The notes: generated from the letters alone by a model not told the origin. Positions 25,109-35,150 are shown, numbered from the stretch's first letter. The stretch: 64,000 bases of DNA from Thysanoteuthis rhombus (GCA_963457665.1 OY735224.1:44338629-44402628), one strand, 5' to 3'. Numbers and translations are program-made.

Positions 25109-25295
25109 GGATTCAAACAGGCTGATAGATACTTAAATAGAAGGGAAGGCGAAAGAGATAAATAAAAAGATAGATAGATAGATCTGAATAGGCTCAGGTA
25201 TATAGATAGAAGGAAGAGATATATTTATGGATAGTAAGCAAGATATGAACATGCAGATATCGATAGATAGATGGATAGAAGGAAGGAATAAAACA

Positions 25296-25357
<62 letters not shown>

Positions 25358-25412
25358 GGATAGATGGATGGATGGATACATACATACATACATACAAGGG
25401 AAGGAGAAAGCA

Positions 25413-25478
<66 letters not shown>

Positions 25479-25482
25479 GAAC
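25022..25482. repeat. Complex (GATA)n array
   Basis: Several GATA/ATAG runs (25066-25108, 25160-25182, 25298-25360, 25418-25478) are separated by related spacers that repeat GAACAGGCTGA, GAATAGGCTCAGGTA and GAAGGAAGG words; GGAT and CATA variants also occur. Three minus-strand frames over it are repeat artefacts (Ser/Ile/Tyr/Leu). Confidence 0.95.
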
Positions 25483-25684
25483 AGAAGAAGAAAAAAGGAA
25501 AACAGGAGAGAAGAAGAGGAGAGAGTACAACAGAAATAAGCAAAAAAGTGAAGGAGATACAAGATGTAAAAGGGAGAAAAAGTCGATGATTGTAATTAAC
25601 AAAAACTGAAGAAACAGAAGTAAAAGAAAGAAAGAAATTGTTTTAGAAAAGACGAAGCGAAAAAGCCAAGTTGCTTTGTGTGTC

Positions 25685-25796
25685 GCACGATACACGCGAC
25701 AATGATTTTGTTGCACGATACATGAGACAAAGATTTTGTCGCATGACACATGAGACAATAATTTTGACGCAGGACACCTGAGACAAAGGTTTTATT
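25685..25796. repeat. 28-bp minisatellite, four units
   Basis: Four head-to-tail 28-bp units begin GCACGATACACGCGACAA, GCACGATACATGAGACAA, GCATGACACATGAGACAA and GCAGGACACCTGAGACAA. Each ends in a variant of TTTTG-T. Unit length is constant and no flank is shared. It lies about 110 bp before the LTR-like copy. Confidence 0.85.
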
Positions 25797-25904
25797 TCTA
25801 TTTCTTGAACGAACCCTGGGGACCCAATCAATGTTTGCTTCAATTGTGGATCTTTATAAGGCTCTCACGTTGAGCTAGATCAGTCTATACGCAGACTGTG
25901 TCAC

Positions 25905-26352
25905 AGTGTTGGGCCCGAGATATTGAAAGTGTCCCCCAAATACAATAGTAATATTGAACTTTATCCCTATTCCCTGAGATAAAAAGATCAACTACACATG
26001 TAATAATAACTAAATCGATATAATAATGTTTTTTCCTTTGTAACGCCTTGCTTTAACATTTGTAAATAATTGTTATAACAATGAATTATATTGTAGTGCC
26101 CCCTGTGCTTTTAGTAAGGAATAAAGTACAAAACTCTCTTTTTAGCTCAATATCCAAAACGTCATTTCCTCTGACGACCCCTATAAAACCTCTGGACGCA
26201 CATAGTCCAGTGCTAACTAGCTCAAGCATCCCTAGCTGGGTACGCTTCTAGCCCTGGTCTCTGCGGCCGGCCATTCTCTCTCTCCTTCTCCCTGGCCCAA
26301 TGCCCTTTGGCGCCAGTATTCCTAGCTGACCATGCCTCTGGCCCGCTACAAT
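25905..26352 (+). mobile_element. LTR-like repeat, probable solo LTR
   Basis: An isolated 450-bp segment, less AT-rich at its ends, runs from TGTGTCACAGTGTTGGGC to GCCCGCTACAATATG. It contains TGTAGTGCCCCCTGTGC, a GGAATAAAGTACAAAACTC element like a polyadenylation signal, and GACGACCCCTATAAAACC. A related copy in reverse orientation is at 10418-10575. The composition and TG...CA-like ends fit an LTR of an LTR retrotransposon left after recombination. It is old, with no internal region attached. Exact ends are uncertain because no target-site duplication was seen. Confidence 0.4.
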
Positions 26353-27200
26353 ATGAAATGGAAATGATTTCTTTCTTGTTCTTAATTGTCTATTTTAGAA
26401 TCGATTTAAATGTTTTTATTACTTAAAAACTAGTTTCGTATTGTTTTTTATTTTGATTGTGAACTGGTATTTATTTATATGGCTGAGGGGCTCCTACTGC
26501 TGCACTCTTTACCTAACTGGCCCAACCGGAGTTTAAACACGATGCGCGGATTCCATTTTCGTTGACTGTTCGGCTACTTGCATTCGCAAAAAGATAATGA
26601 ATTTAAGTAACTAGAGACAGCATTTCCTGAAGGAACAGCAAGTCCGAGTGCTCCTCGTCACCCATCCCCCTCCAAATCTGGGCACAAAAATCTTACAATG
26701 CTGAGGGAAGTATCTAAATAGTTCTAATTTGAATAAATGGTAGAAAGTAAATGTCCAGTTTAGCATTGGAATAACGTTGATATCACAAAAACTGTAAGAG
26801 GAGACGAGGTGTCAAAAATGGGCAAAAGAGAAATTGAATATGATTTTTTTATAAAAGCTATCAAAGTCAATAATTGATTAACCGTAGCGTCATAATTTGA
26901 TGACACAAAAAAGCCCATCAGAGAATAACAACGTTCACGATAAATTCAATGTATGACATCACTGACGTATTTCATTGGAAAATATCTAAAATAGAATGAA
27001 AAATCACATTTAGAATCATCCAGATTCTGCAGAATCTAAATATCGTTAATAAACTGTGATAACGCCAACACACGCACAAAAAAAGGATTGAACCTTTGAT
27101 GGCTACGGTTGTTCGACGAATAGAGGAGTATTAGTGTGCTTGCGCGTACACGGTCACATGAAGCAGAGGGAATGAAAATATAAGAATCAGATGAAAAAGA
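26353..27200. other. Unassigned sequence
   Basis: No recognised gene or repeat. Open frames are short. Confidence 0.35.
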
Positions 27201-27204
27201 ATGA

Positions 27205-27615
27205 ATGAAATGGGGAGAAGAAGAAGAAGATGAACAAGAAGAAGAAGAACAAGAAAGAATGACAACAACAACAACGACAGCAGTAGGGAGAGGAACCGTG
27301 AGAAGAAAAATCAGAAAAAGAATGAGAATGTGAGGGAAAAGAAAAAGAATTGTAAGAAGATGAAAGAGAGAAAAAAGAAGAACAAGAAGAAGAAAAACAG
27401 TACTGAGAGTCATAAGAATTATCAGTATCATCATCATCATCATAGGGAGACGGAAAAGAATAAAAAAGGAAGAAGAAGAAGAATCGTGAGAAGAAGAAAA
27501 AGAATCACAAGAAGAAGTAGATGACCACGATCAATTAGAAGGAAAAGGAAATCATCATTATCATTATCATTATCATTAGAAGAAGAAGAAGAAGAAGAAG
27601 AAGAAGTCATTGATG
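27205..27615 (+). repeat. (GAA)n/(CAT)n/(AAC)n trinucleotide-rich block
   Basis: Interrupted AAG runs (27218-27262, 27350-27400, 27463-27515, 27580-27606) alternate with ACAACAACA and TCATCATCAT, TCATTATCATTATC. Lys/Glu-, Ser- and Phe-rich frames on both strands follow from this composition. Confidence 0.85.
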
Positions 27616-28085
27616 TGGACGAATGGTACCGCGGACTACAGTCGTTACAGAGGCTGAGATGACAACAACGTGAATGACGATATCATTTTGACAAACCACG
27701 AAGCTCAATCGTACAACAAGTGCCAAGAAAAGATAACATGTTTCGCCGGCAAATGAAAAGGTTACGCCATGCTGCCATGGCAACGTCTTCGCTCGATAAA
27801 CGCCATTTTCTATTCGTCCCTTGATTTCTTCTTTGCTTCATCAACAAATATTTCCCGTCGTTTGTGTCGTCTGTCGTGCAGGGGGGCAGATCCAGGAGTC
27901 AGAGCACGGAAAGGGGATCCAAGATGTCGTGCAAGGGTGTGGTCCAGGTGGAGAAATTGATTTTTAATAATGAAACATAAAAAAACAAGGGCGTATTTTA
28001 TTTTTTTTCTTGCGGTAGATCCAGTATTTTCAGCAGGTTGAGGTTGGGGCGGATCATTCTTGTCCAAAACCTTTTTATATATTAG
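27616..28085. other. Unassigned sequence
   Basis: A short block around 27870-27960 is less AT-rich, with repeated words GCAGGGGGGCAGATCCAGG and GCAAGGGTGTGGTCCAGG about 50 bp apart. No gene is recognised. Confidence 0.35.
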
Positions 28086-28086
28086 A

Positions 28087-28182
28087 AACTGTCAACCAAA
28101 ACTGTCAATATCAGATTTTTTTTTAGCTTTCAAGTGGGTCTTGCTGTCTAACTAGCTGACTGGTAAGGTATATTTCACACGT
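28087..28182 (-). repeat. DR1 segment, 3' part, interrupted by an RTE insertion
   Basis: The minus-sense tail AAACTGTCAACCAAAACTG, TGTCAATATCAGA and CTAACTAGCTGACTGGT is followed by ATTTCACACGT, where the (ATC)n tail of the RTE fragment begins. The DR1 5' part continues at about 28550-28780, so this is a nested insertion. Confidence 0.65.

Positions 28183-28234
<52 letters not shown>
28183..28234. repeat. (ATC)n microsatellite, LINE tail
   Basis: About 17 ATC units abut the 3' end of the minus-strand RTE fragment (AGTCTTTCAACGTCCGT). Confidence 0.95.
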
Positions 28235-28465
28235 GTCTTTCAACGTCCGTAGTTGGACATGAACCTTCCCCAGGATTCGCCACACTTCGCTATCATGGGC
28301 GTTGCAGAGCCAGTACTTTCTGAATTTGTCTAGTCTACCGTGTCCCTCTCATCTCATATCCTGCCGGCCTCGGTTGCATATCTGATATCTAGAGACCCAT
28401 GTCGTGAGTCACAATGTCCATCGGTTGTCCGCCATTCTTGCAACATGGCCAGCCCATTGTCATGA
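28235..28465 (-). mobile_element. RTE-type LINE fragment, extreme 3' end
   Basis: The minus strand encodes the tail of the RTE protein: GHVARMADNR-like sequence, then TTWVSRYQICNRGRQ-like and DKFRKYWLCNAHDSEV-like words. It ends with ACGTTGAAAGACT and a trinucleotide tail. Truncated to about 230 bp; non-functional. Confidence 0.8.
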
Positions 28466-28780
28466 AGAAAAGGGCTTAAAATTTTAAACATCTACTTCCT
28501 ATGATGTCTTTAAGAAGAGCTTTATTTTGGAATCCCGTCGAAAGGTTTTCATTGGGGTGCAATTGAAAATATAAGTTGATGCTTGAACACTCTCTTAGTT
28601 TGTGCCTGACAGCATTCCCGCACTTCATTAAGTTTTTCAGACTTTCTTCGGGGAGAGATATGACTAATCCAGTGAATGCGTCTTTTCCAATTTTTTAATT
28701 GATCACCACAAACTTAGTATGCTACAGAAAGATGTTGGTCACACGATAGCTTCTATCGAGTAACTAACAGAGTGAATGCG
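28466..28780 (-). repeat. DR1 segment, 5' part, beyond the RTE insertion
   Basis: AATTGAAAATATAAGTTGATGC corresponds to the internal AATGTAAGTTTATGC landmark. TTTTTTAATTGATCACCACA, TAGTATGCTACAGAAAGATG, TTGGTCACACGATAGCTTC and ATCGAGTAACTAACAGAG are the minus-sense 5' end. The first part (28466-28550) is less clear. Confidence 0.6.
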
Positions 28781-28830
28781 TCTCTCTCCTTCTCTCTCTC
28801 TCATTTCTTCTGTCTGTCTCTCTCTCTAAG
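28781..28830. repeat. (CT)n microsatellite
   Basis: Interrupted TCTCTC runs with TGTCTGTC directly follow the DR1 end. Confidence 0.8.
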
Positions 28831-28914
28831 TACATATACATATATATGTTTTTAAATTGCGTTGTCTTATACAGAAGCTTTCCCATCGATAAAATAGAAT
28901 ATACTATTGAAGAA

Positions 28915-28998
28915 TATGGGACCGCAGCAGGAATTGAACCTGCGAATAATAGGTTACCTGTTTCAGCTTAGCCTTGCTTTTACCATTGAGCTTAACAG
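28915..28998 (-). repeat. tRNA-like SINE (family S1)
   Basis: On the minus strand TTAAGCTCAATGGTAAAAGC forms a D-arm/box A and GCAGGTTCAATTCCTGC is a perfect T-arm with a 5-bp stem and box B, followed by TGCGGTCCCA. The 5' acceptor strand does not pair with CGGTCCC and the anticodon arm is distorted, so it is a SINE head rather than a tRNA gene. Confidence 0.6.
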
Positions 28999-29299
28999 CT
29001 ATTGGTGATGCAAAGGCCGAAATGACCGTTTAAACTCTGAATTCTCATCTATACCTGCTCTATGCTTTTCTTTCAACGCAACAGTCTTGTAACAAGAAAT
29101 GGATACATATGATTCGACAGAATGATTGAAAATTGTATTATGTAGTACAGGAACTTTCTACTTTTCTACAATTGCTTATTGAATTTACGTTGTCAATGTA
29201 ATATATTAACCGTGTAATGACCAGAGATCATTTCAGGTAAGTTTCTGTATAATATAACGCAATTTATAATCATTCTGTCGGATAATATACATCTATTTC

Positions 29300-29302
<3 letters not shown>

Positions 29303-29352
<50 letters not shown>
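29303..29352. repeat. (TA)n microsatellite
   Basis: A pure TA run. It is preceded by ATAACGCAATTTATAATCATT and TCTGTCGGATAATATACAT, sequence that recurs near TA runs at 2655-2695 and, inverted, at 40285-40330. It probably belongs to a SINE or LINE tail. Confidence 0.9.
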
Positions 29353-29354
<2 letters not shown>

Positions 29355-29664
29355 GGATGAATCGGGAAATTTGAAAAAAACAATTTATTATTTTCAAATA
29401 TTCTTTTTATTTCTGATTGGCTTCTGGCAGCGTCGTTAGATAAGATTAAAATGATTTTTTCCAAAGATATATATTGCTCATTGTTGTAATGTAAGATATA
29501 CCCTCAAAAAAATATTTAGATCCAATCTGACAGCACAGCCAAGAGTTAAATGTATAATTGGAAGAAGAAAAAAAATAAGTGGAAATAATTTAATCTTTTT
29601 TTCTTCCAAATTGTCGAATTACTATGTTATACGTTGTTGGAAAAATCATTCAACTTATAGAGAA
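29353..29664. other. Unassigned AT-rich sequence
   Basis: Nothing recognised. Confidence 0.35.
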
Positions 29665-29696
<32 letters not shown>

Positions 29697-29720
29697 ACAC
29701 ACACACACACACACATATAT
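29665..29720. repeat. (AC)n microsatellite
   Basis: Two AC runs separated by ATAC end in TATATAT. Confidence 0.95.
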
Positions 29721-29759
29721 ATTTATATTGAGATAAAGGATTCATTACGCAAACATATT

Positions 29760-29925
29760 TCTTTTTCTGCCCTATTTGGGCTTTTATTTCACCGTATTTT
29801 ACGCTTTACTCTTACAACTTAATGTTTAATGTTGCATGTATCAAGTATTTTATGAAATAAACCCATCACACTTCAGCTATTGTATCATATTATCTGATAT
29901 TGCTTTCTTGATTCATAATACATAT
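29760..29925 (+). repeat. Dispersed retroelement-like 3' block
   Basis: ATGAAATAAACCCATCACAC, then ATTGTATCATATTATCTGATA, is shared with 39600-39725 (CGAAATAAACCCATCACAAG, ATTGTATTATATTATGTTG) and more weakly with 10688-10722. The AATAAA could serve as a polyadenylation signal of an unidentified element. Confidence 0.45.
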
Positions 29926-30079
29926 ATGTGTGTGTACGTGTATCTGTGTGGGTGGTACATAAAGAGTACTGGGGTTAATTACACGAATTTTGTTAACAAC
30001 GATTTTCATTTCACATATCTAGTGTTTGAATACATTACTGTCGCGTTGAAAAAAAAACAAACGAAAAAGACCGACAATA

Positions 30080-30235
30080 AACGAGACGGGAAATTGAGTT
30101 AAAAGCAGTTATTTGGACTTTGCGTTATCGTCGGCTGTTTAGCACAATGATAAGTGCATCGCTCCGTTGAAGCCACTACCCTGTCAGTGGTAGGTTCGAT
30201 TCCTAAGGCAGGTCCATTTCTTTCAAATATCATTC
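30080..30235 (+). repeat. tRNA-like SINE (family S1)
   Basis: GCTGTTTAGCACAATGATAAG is box A-like and GGTTCGATTCCTAAGGC is box B; CTCCGTTGAAGCCACTACCC lies between. The 5' leader AGTTAAAAGCAGTTATTTGG is also present before the copy at 40500 (AAGTAAAAACGTTATTTGG), so the unit is longer than the tRNA-like part. Confidence 0.65.
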
Positions 30236-30544
30236 TATTACGTTGTCCAATATTACATTACGTCGTTATATAGTCGCTTTAACTGGCAAAATAGGTTTTG
30301 ACAGTTTTCAAGTTGGTCCGGTTAGCTGATTAAGCTGGAGGGAAGGAACGTTCAACATTCACTCCCCTTTATCTGAAAAAAAAAATATTCCGTTGTTTTT
30401 TTGTTTTTTTGTTTTTTTTTAGTCTTTTCGCTAAAAAGTATTGAATAGGATTGGGTGTTGATTTACAATGTACGTCCATGCTAAATTGACTTTTTTGTTT
30501 CTATGTTTCTTTTATTTTTTTATACTCTTCTTTGTTTCATTCAA
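30236..30544. other. Unassigned T-rich sequence
   Basis: It holds T-rich runs around 30390-30425 and GTTGGTCCGGTTAGCTGATT at 30312, which resembles the DR1 3' region (minus sense) and may be a small DR1 remnant. Confidence 0.35.
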
Positions 30545-30682
30545 TAAAACTGTCAATATAGGTTTCTCTTAGTTTTCTTTCAGTTACTTTGATAAATATC
30601 TCCCAACTTTGTTTTTTTTCTGATTTTCAAAAAATATCTTTCTTGTGATCATTACCCAACAAAAGGTGGAAAAAGTAAGCTT
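30545..30682 (-). repeat. DR1 segment, 3' part, interrupted by a SINE
   Basis: AAACTGTCAATATAGGTTTC and TTAGTTTTCTTTCAG are the minus-sense 3' end. TGTGATCATTACCCAACAAA is internal sequence. The S2 SINE starts at about 30683 and the DR1 5' end resumes after it. Confidence 0.55.
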
Positions 30683-30807
30683 ATGCCAGCCTCTGGATTT
30701 GGAGCGAAGGATTTGATCCTTTCTCAAGGTACTGGATGCGATATTGGATAGTCTATAACCACACTGAAGAGTTGTAATATAACAAAACAGCTGTGTGTGA
30801 ATGACTC

Positions 30808-30810
<3 letters not shown>
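30683..30810 (+). repeat. tRNA-related SINE (family S2), inserted in DR1
   Basis: It contains AGGATTTGATCCTTTCTC (box B area), GGTACTGGATGCGATATTGG, CCACACTGAAGAGTTGTAAT, ATAACAAAACAGCTGTGTG and GACTCAAT, then (TA)n directly. Same order as 23338-23545. Confidence 0.7.
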
Positions 30811-30890
<80 letters not shown>

Positions 30891-30914
30891 AGTATGTGTG
30901 TATGTGTGTGTGTA
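30811..30914. repeat. (TA)n-(TG)n microsatellite, SINE tail
   Basis: A TA run of 59 bp then TG with AGTATG interruptions, immediately after the SINE. Confidence 0.95.
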
Positions 30915-31060
30915 TTCAACTGTGTCTATCAACAAAAATATTTGTAAGTTCATTTATCACCCTTTATTATCTTTAAATTGATCACCCCCAACATAGCATG
31001 CTGCAAAAATATATTGGTTGCATGACGATCATAGTTAAGTGACTAAGCAGACCTGCTTTT
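30915..31060 (-). repeat. DR1 segment, 5' part
   Basis: AAATTGATCACCCCCAACAT, AGCATGCTGCAAAAATATA, TTGGTTGCATGACGATC and AGTTAAGTGACTAAGCAGAC are the minus-sense 5' end of DR1. Pyrimidine-rich sequence follows to about 31200. Confidence 0.65.
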
Positions 31061-31206
31061 CGTTTATTCATATTGTTCCCTTTTTCTTTCTTCATCGTAT
31101 TTAATTATTCCTCTTTTTCCTGTTTTCCTTCTTCTACACATCCTACAACACTTCTTCCCCCATTCTTGTCTTCTTTCAAAAGTCTTATCGAATACCTCTG
31201 AGCAGT

Positions 31207-31618
31207 ACATGCATCTCTATTCCGACACACTTAGGAGAAAACATCCTAATTCCTCCATTGACATTTCCAATTTCTTGTTTTGCTTCTTTTCATTCCGATT
31301 CAACTTTCGACACTACACAAATTTCCACCGAAAGAAAAAAATTGCCAACAACAATCGCAAACGAAAATCTAACCCCAAACAATACACAAAAGGATTGATG
31401 TCGTATTTAGAGGCGACGATAAACAACCAATCTACCTTTGAAGGATTCGTCGATTCGATTTTGTTTCATTTTATTTTTTTGGTCGATTCACGTTGCAAAT
31501 ATACGACGCAGAGTGATTGCTAATTGTTGTTGCAACAAACGTTGGAATATCTTTAGTTAACTAAAGAATCTTATCATATAAAAGCTGTTGTCATTCTCTT
31601 TGTTTATCTATTCAGCCC
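31207..31618 (+). repeat. Module A, copy 1, with TATA and initiator-like sites
   Basis: First of four related copies (A1). It shares long stretches with A4 (35213-35587): CATCCTAATTCCTCCATTGA, TTTCTTGTTTTGCTTCTTTTC, CAACAATCGCAAAC and AGCTGTTGTCATTCTCTTTG. TATAAAAG at 31577 and TCAG at 31612 are 35 nt apart, the spacing of a TATA box and an initiator, and both sites and the spacing are kept in A4. The 104-codon frame 31209-31523 has no recognised domain. Possibly a promoter-bearing end (LTR-like) of an unknown element. Confidence 0.65.
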
Positions 31619-31924
31619 CAGTGGGTGATTGATGACTGTTGTTTACCCCTGCCCCGAAAAGTGGGGGAAAAGTACGAGGTCAACCATATATGAGTACACC
31701 CATAACACATATTTTATAGACAGTAAATCTTTTAAACCAGGATTTTATTATTTCAAGCAGAACATTACACAACCAAAACATACGTTATTGGGAGTTATTT
31801 ATGACTAAATACTACTACATTGAAACCAAAATATACCTCTTCTTAACGTTCAACTCATTTTTGGACGGCAGCATTTTCATATTTTTGCTTCTGAATTTCA
31901 ATACTTTTTAAAGAAAGTTTTTAC
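31619..31924. other. Unassigned sequence between modules
   Basis: No recognised feature; AT-rich. Confidence 0.35.
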
Positions 31925-32100
31925 TTTTTTTTCATTCATAAATATTTGTATTCATGCTTATCCACGTAATACCTTCAAATATTCTCAAAATTTATCAATT
32001 GCATTTTGCAAAAGGACGGGTGAATGGCTGATTCGATTCAAAGCTGGAGCCAAGGTCTTTTTTCAGTGACAATGTTATAGACAGGAGTATACACACAAAG
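31925..32100 (+). repeat. Module B, copy 1
   Basis: It shares with 33355-33575, in order, CATGCTTATCCACGTAATACC/CCACATTTGTCCATACAATA, GCATTTTGCAAAAGGACGGG/ACATTTTGCGTAACGGG and TTTTTTCAGTGACAATG/TTTTTTCAGAGACAGCGG. Each B copy is followed at once by an A copy. Confidence 0.5.
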
Positions 32101-32147
32101 AGAGATTTCTAGTTTTACAATTTTTGTTTTTACTTATATGAGTAAGT

Positions 32148-32345
32148 GCAAGCATTTCCATTTCGACATACTTATGTGAAATTATGTGTTATTACCTATC
32201 AGCTTCTTCGTTTTGCTTTCATTCATTTCAATTCAACTTTAGACACCGGACAATTTCCCACAAATACCATAAAATCCTTGCTAACCAGAACGAACAAAAA
32301 CCTAACCCTTAACAATATGCGAGGGGATTGACATTGAACAACTCA
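32148..32345 (+). repeat. Module A, copy 2 (shortened)
   Basis: CAAGCATTTCCATTTCGACA, TTCTTCGTTTTGCTTTCATTC, CACCGGACAATTTCCCACAA and CGAACAAAAACCTAACCC align with A1 and A4. The promoter-like 3' part is missing. Confidence 0.55.
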
Positions 32346-32441
32346 TATAGCTTCTAATCATTCTTCACTTTGATTTCTCTCTTATTTTCTCTTTAATTTT
32401 TTTATTGGGAAGATTGAGTGATTATATTTGTAAAGTTTAGT

Positions 32442-32563
32442 TTGTTCAGTTTAGTATTTAATCCATTAGGATATAGGGTTTTAAGTTTGTTGATCCACAT
32501 GTCTTCGTGTTTTTCTAGAACTTTAGTTATGTCAATTGGAGTAGTTTTTTCTATTTTTTCTAT
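32442..32563 (-). mobile_element. Penelope-like C-terminal fragment, near-identical copy of 6020-6141
   Basis: 122 bp match 6020-6141 with only two substitutions, far closer than any other repeat pair here. The minus strand keeps VLEKHEDMWINKLKTLYPNG. It ends in TATATATATG and passes directly into (TG)n, so the break lies at a microsatellite. Confidence 0.7.
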
Positions 32564-32636
32564 ATATATGTGTGTGTGTGTGTGTGTGCTTGTGTGTGTG
32601 TGTCTGTATGTGTGTGCGTGTGTGTGTGTGTGGATG
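32564..32636. repeat. (TG)n microsatellite
   Basis: A TG run with CTTG, TCTGTATG and GCG interruptions. Confidence 0.95.
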
Positions 32637-32965
32637 TTTGAACAATAAGGAATGAGACAGACCCAGGAGTAAAAGTATTGGGAGACTTCACCTATTAATT
32701 AGTTAATAAATCCATTAATGAATTAATTAGTATGCTATACAAGTTTTGGGAAGGGTTCCCATCTCCATTAACGCGTCGTATGTGTGTAACTTTCCGTGGT
32801 CAGAAGTTTTCCGTCAGAAATAAATTTGATAAATTTAACATCAGATGTTTTGCTTTGGAAGCAAAAATGGGAGTCAAGGGAGACGATCCCTATGGGTTAT
32901 CATGTTGACTGGGACTTTGCCCTATCCGTGGTGAAGTCTTTGTTGGTCTCTGCTGATCTGTTTTT

Positions 32966-32968
<3 letters not shown>

Positions 32969-33049
<81 letters not shown>

Positions 33050-33081
33050 GCATATATATATGTGTGTGTGTGTGTGTGTGT
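32969..33081. repeat. (TA)n-(TG)n microsatellite
   Basis: TA runs interrupted by AAATATAT, ATGTAT and ATGCAT, then a TG run. Confidence 0.95.
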
Positions 33082-33084
33082 TCA

Positions 33085-33255
33085 ACTGTGTCAGTCCATC
33101 TAAACAAAATAATTTCAAAAGTTCAAATTTAATTTCAAAAAGATTCTGTTACAAAAACACATACAAAGAAAGAAGTTATTCAATTTAAGGGGGTATCAAG
33201 GGTTCCTCTCACGATAACCCGCTGTGCATTGTAGCTATATACTTCTATTTTTCCA
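33085..33255 (+). repeat. Module C, copy 1
   Basis: AACTGTGTCAGTCCATCTAA, TTTCAAAAGTTCAAATTTAA and GTGCATTGTAGCTATATAC are shared in diverged form with 34305-34500, 35632-35800 and 36290-36440. Confidence 0.5.
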
Positions 33256-33354
33256 TAAATCTACATTAAATTTCAATCTAATTTTCTGGAGAGCTAGGCC
33301 ATCAGGATATAAAGAAGTTGATCCAGGCATTTTTTAACAATATTTTCACTATCT

Positions 33355-33575
33355 ATTCAGATAATCTTCTGTTCATCCACATTTGTCCATACAATATCGC
33401 TCAATTTTCAAAATCTTTATCACAGAACATTTTGCGTAACGGGTGAACCGCATGCATAGGAAGAATGAACTGAATTTTGAATCATACCCAGCAACTCTTT
33501 AAACTTTCCTGTCCTGATTCGAAACTTGACTGGTAAAACATTTCTTTTTTCAGAGACAGCGGCATAGTCAATGTT
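33355..33575 (+). repeat. Module B, copy 2
   Basis: Counterpart of 31925-32100, 1.46 kb downstream: CATTTGTCCATACAATATCG, GAACATTTTGCGTAACGGG, GATTCGAAACTTGACTGG. Confidence 0.5.
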
Positions 33576-33611
33576 TTGCCATTGATTTTTCCAACTATTT
33601 TATATATCTAT

Positions 33612-33790
33612 AAACAGGTGCATGCGTGAAAACATCTTTATTCGCCTAATAGCTTGTCCACTTTCTCTGTTTTGCCTCCTTTTGTTCAAATTCAACTTTT
33701 AGCATTAAACTTAAAAATCACAAAAGTACCACAAAATCACTGTCAAAATCACGAACAAAAACCCAAGTTCAAACTGGGATTAATTGAACC
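33612..33790 (+). repeat. Module A, copy 3 (shortened)
   Basis: AACAGGTGCATGCGTGAAAA, CTGTTTTGCCTCCTTTTGTTC, ATTCAACTTTTAGCATTAAAC and CACGAACAAAAACCC align with A2 and A4. Confidence 0.5.
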
Positions 33791-34304
33791 GATGAATTAT
33801 CCACCCCGGGATGGATGAAGTCATTTTTGAATGAATGAAACTGAAATGTTAAATGGAGGAAACATGAAAGATGAAAAAAATATTCATATAATTTTTTATG
33901 CTTATTTTTCTTGGCACTTATACTTCTTGCATATTTTGAGTCATCTAAACCCTTAATGAAATAAACACTTAAAAAATGAGTCAAGTTATGCTTTCTGCTC
34001 AACCTGAATCGAGATTATACACGGAAAAGAATACAATGAAAATTATCAAAGTCCTAAGTAGATTTGGTCATGGGTGATTGAGATTTTATAATGAAAACTT
34101 GAGGATCGATGTCACTTAAATGATTTGAGAAAGACCGCCCCGAAATAACACAAGAGATTAATGGTTTATTCAATATTCTAAGAGTCTTTTAACTTCTTAG
34201 TCTATTTGTATCGGTGTTGTGCATGTTGATTCTTGTAGTTGTAATAAAGGTATTTGTTGTTTAGAATAGAAATGCTTACATTTGCCGACAAAGTTGAAAG
34301 GGGT
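33791..34304. other. Unassigned AT-rich sequence
   Basis: No recognised feature. Confidence 0.35.
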
Positions 34305-34765
34305 GTACGTATTCACTCGTGTCAGTCCAACTGTCTGTAAGTCTGTCAGTCCTTCTGGTAATACAATATCACAAAAAGTTCAGTATTAATCCTAAAGACA
34401 TTTTGTCGGACGGTAGGTTATGGAAACCAAAGAGGTAATTCGATTTTAAAGTGGAATTAAGATTTCTTTTTGTTTGTTATATTTTGTAGCTGCACGACCC
34501 CGTAATATCTCCATGAATTCACAATGAATTTGAATGAACTATTTTATAATTAAGTAAGGAAAGATGGGTTAAATGTTTGGTTTGATGTAGGATTTTTAAA
34601 AATCTTTTGAGAGGTATTTTTATACACTTATGTATTCACTCATAATATTTCCAAAAGTTCTACATGAATTGAAATGAAACTTTGTTCAAGCGTGGGACAT
34701 TGTCTGAGGAAACCTGGATGGGGGCAGATCTGAAGAGTTTTTCTATAGTTACATCCCCTTTATTG
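34305..34765 (+). repeat. Module C, copies 2 and 5
   Basis: CACTCGTGTCAGTCCAACTG, ACAATATCACAAAAAGTTC and ACATTTTGTCGGACGG form one C unit. GTATTCACTCATAATATTTC, CCAAAAGTTCTACATGAATT and GTTACATCCCCTTTATTGC form a second, more diverged one. No gene is seen. Confidence 0.45.
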
Positions 34766-35150
34766 CAGCCATAAACGAACTGATTTTATTCTTCAGTGAT
34801 GATAACCTACACGTACGCTCTCTAAGTGCATTCTAATTTTACCACTTTTTTCGTCATTTTATACATCTACCAGCATTTACACATTAAAAATGAATGAGTT
34901 CTTATGTATTGATCGGCATAAACGAGTAATTTCAAGTTATTTTATTACATGATTCATTCTGATAATTCAAGTATCCTATTAGTAATTCTTTTAAAAGTCT
35001 CAACTCAACTGAAGCTATTAATTTGTGATAGGATATAAAATGATTCCATCCCGTAATTTTTTTACTATGTCATGATAGGAAGGTAAGTCAACCAATCAGG
35101 ACATCCCATTTGAGTGTAAACAGACAAACTAAGAAGCCATTTGTACATGT
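34766..35150. other. Unassigned AT-rich sequence
   Basis: Nothing recognised; it sits where a B module would be expected and may be a decayed one. Confidence 0.3.

Noticed and set aside
25022-25482. CRISPR-like array (regular repeats with spacers)
   Set aside because: The repeats are GATA microsatellites of variable length with related, non-unique spacers, in eukaryotic context.
25133-25758. Minus-strand frames of 122-177 codons
   Set aside because: They read SIYL-type repeats from the GATA array and the 28-bp minisatellite; no independent coding signal.
25685-25796. CRISPR-like or phage-type repeat
   Set aside because: The four 28-bp units are directly adjacent with no spacers, so it is a minisatellite.
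27036-27524. Lys/Glu-rich plus frame and Ser/Leu-rich minus frame
   Set aside because: Explained by AAG, CAT and AAC trinucleotide repeats.
28915-28998. A functional tRNA gene on the minus strand
   Set aside because: The T-arm is perfect, but the acceptor stem does not pair and the anticodon arm is distorted; the sequence fits a SINE head better.
30128-30215. A functional tRNA gene on the plus strand
   Set aside because: Box A and box B are present, but no cloverleaf forms and the flanking leader is shared with another SINE copy.
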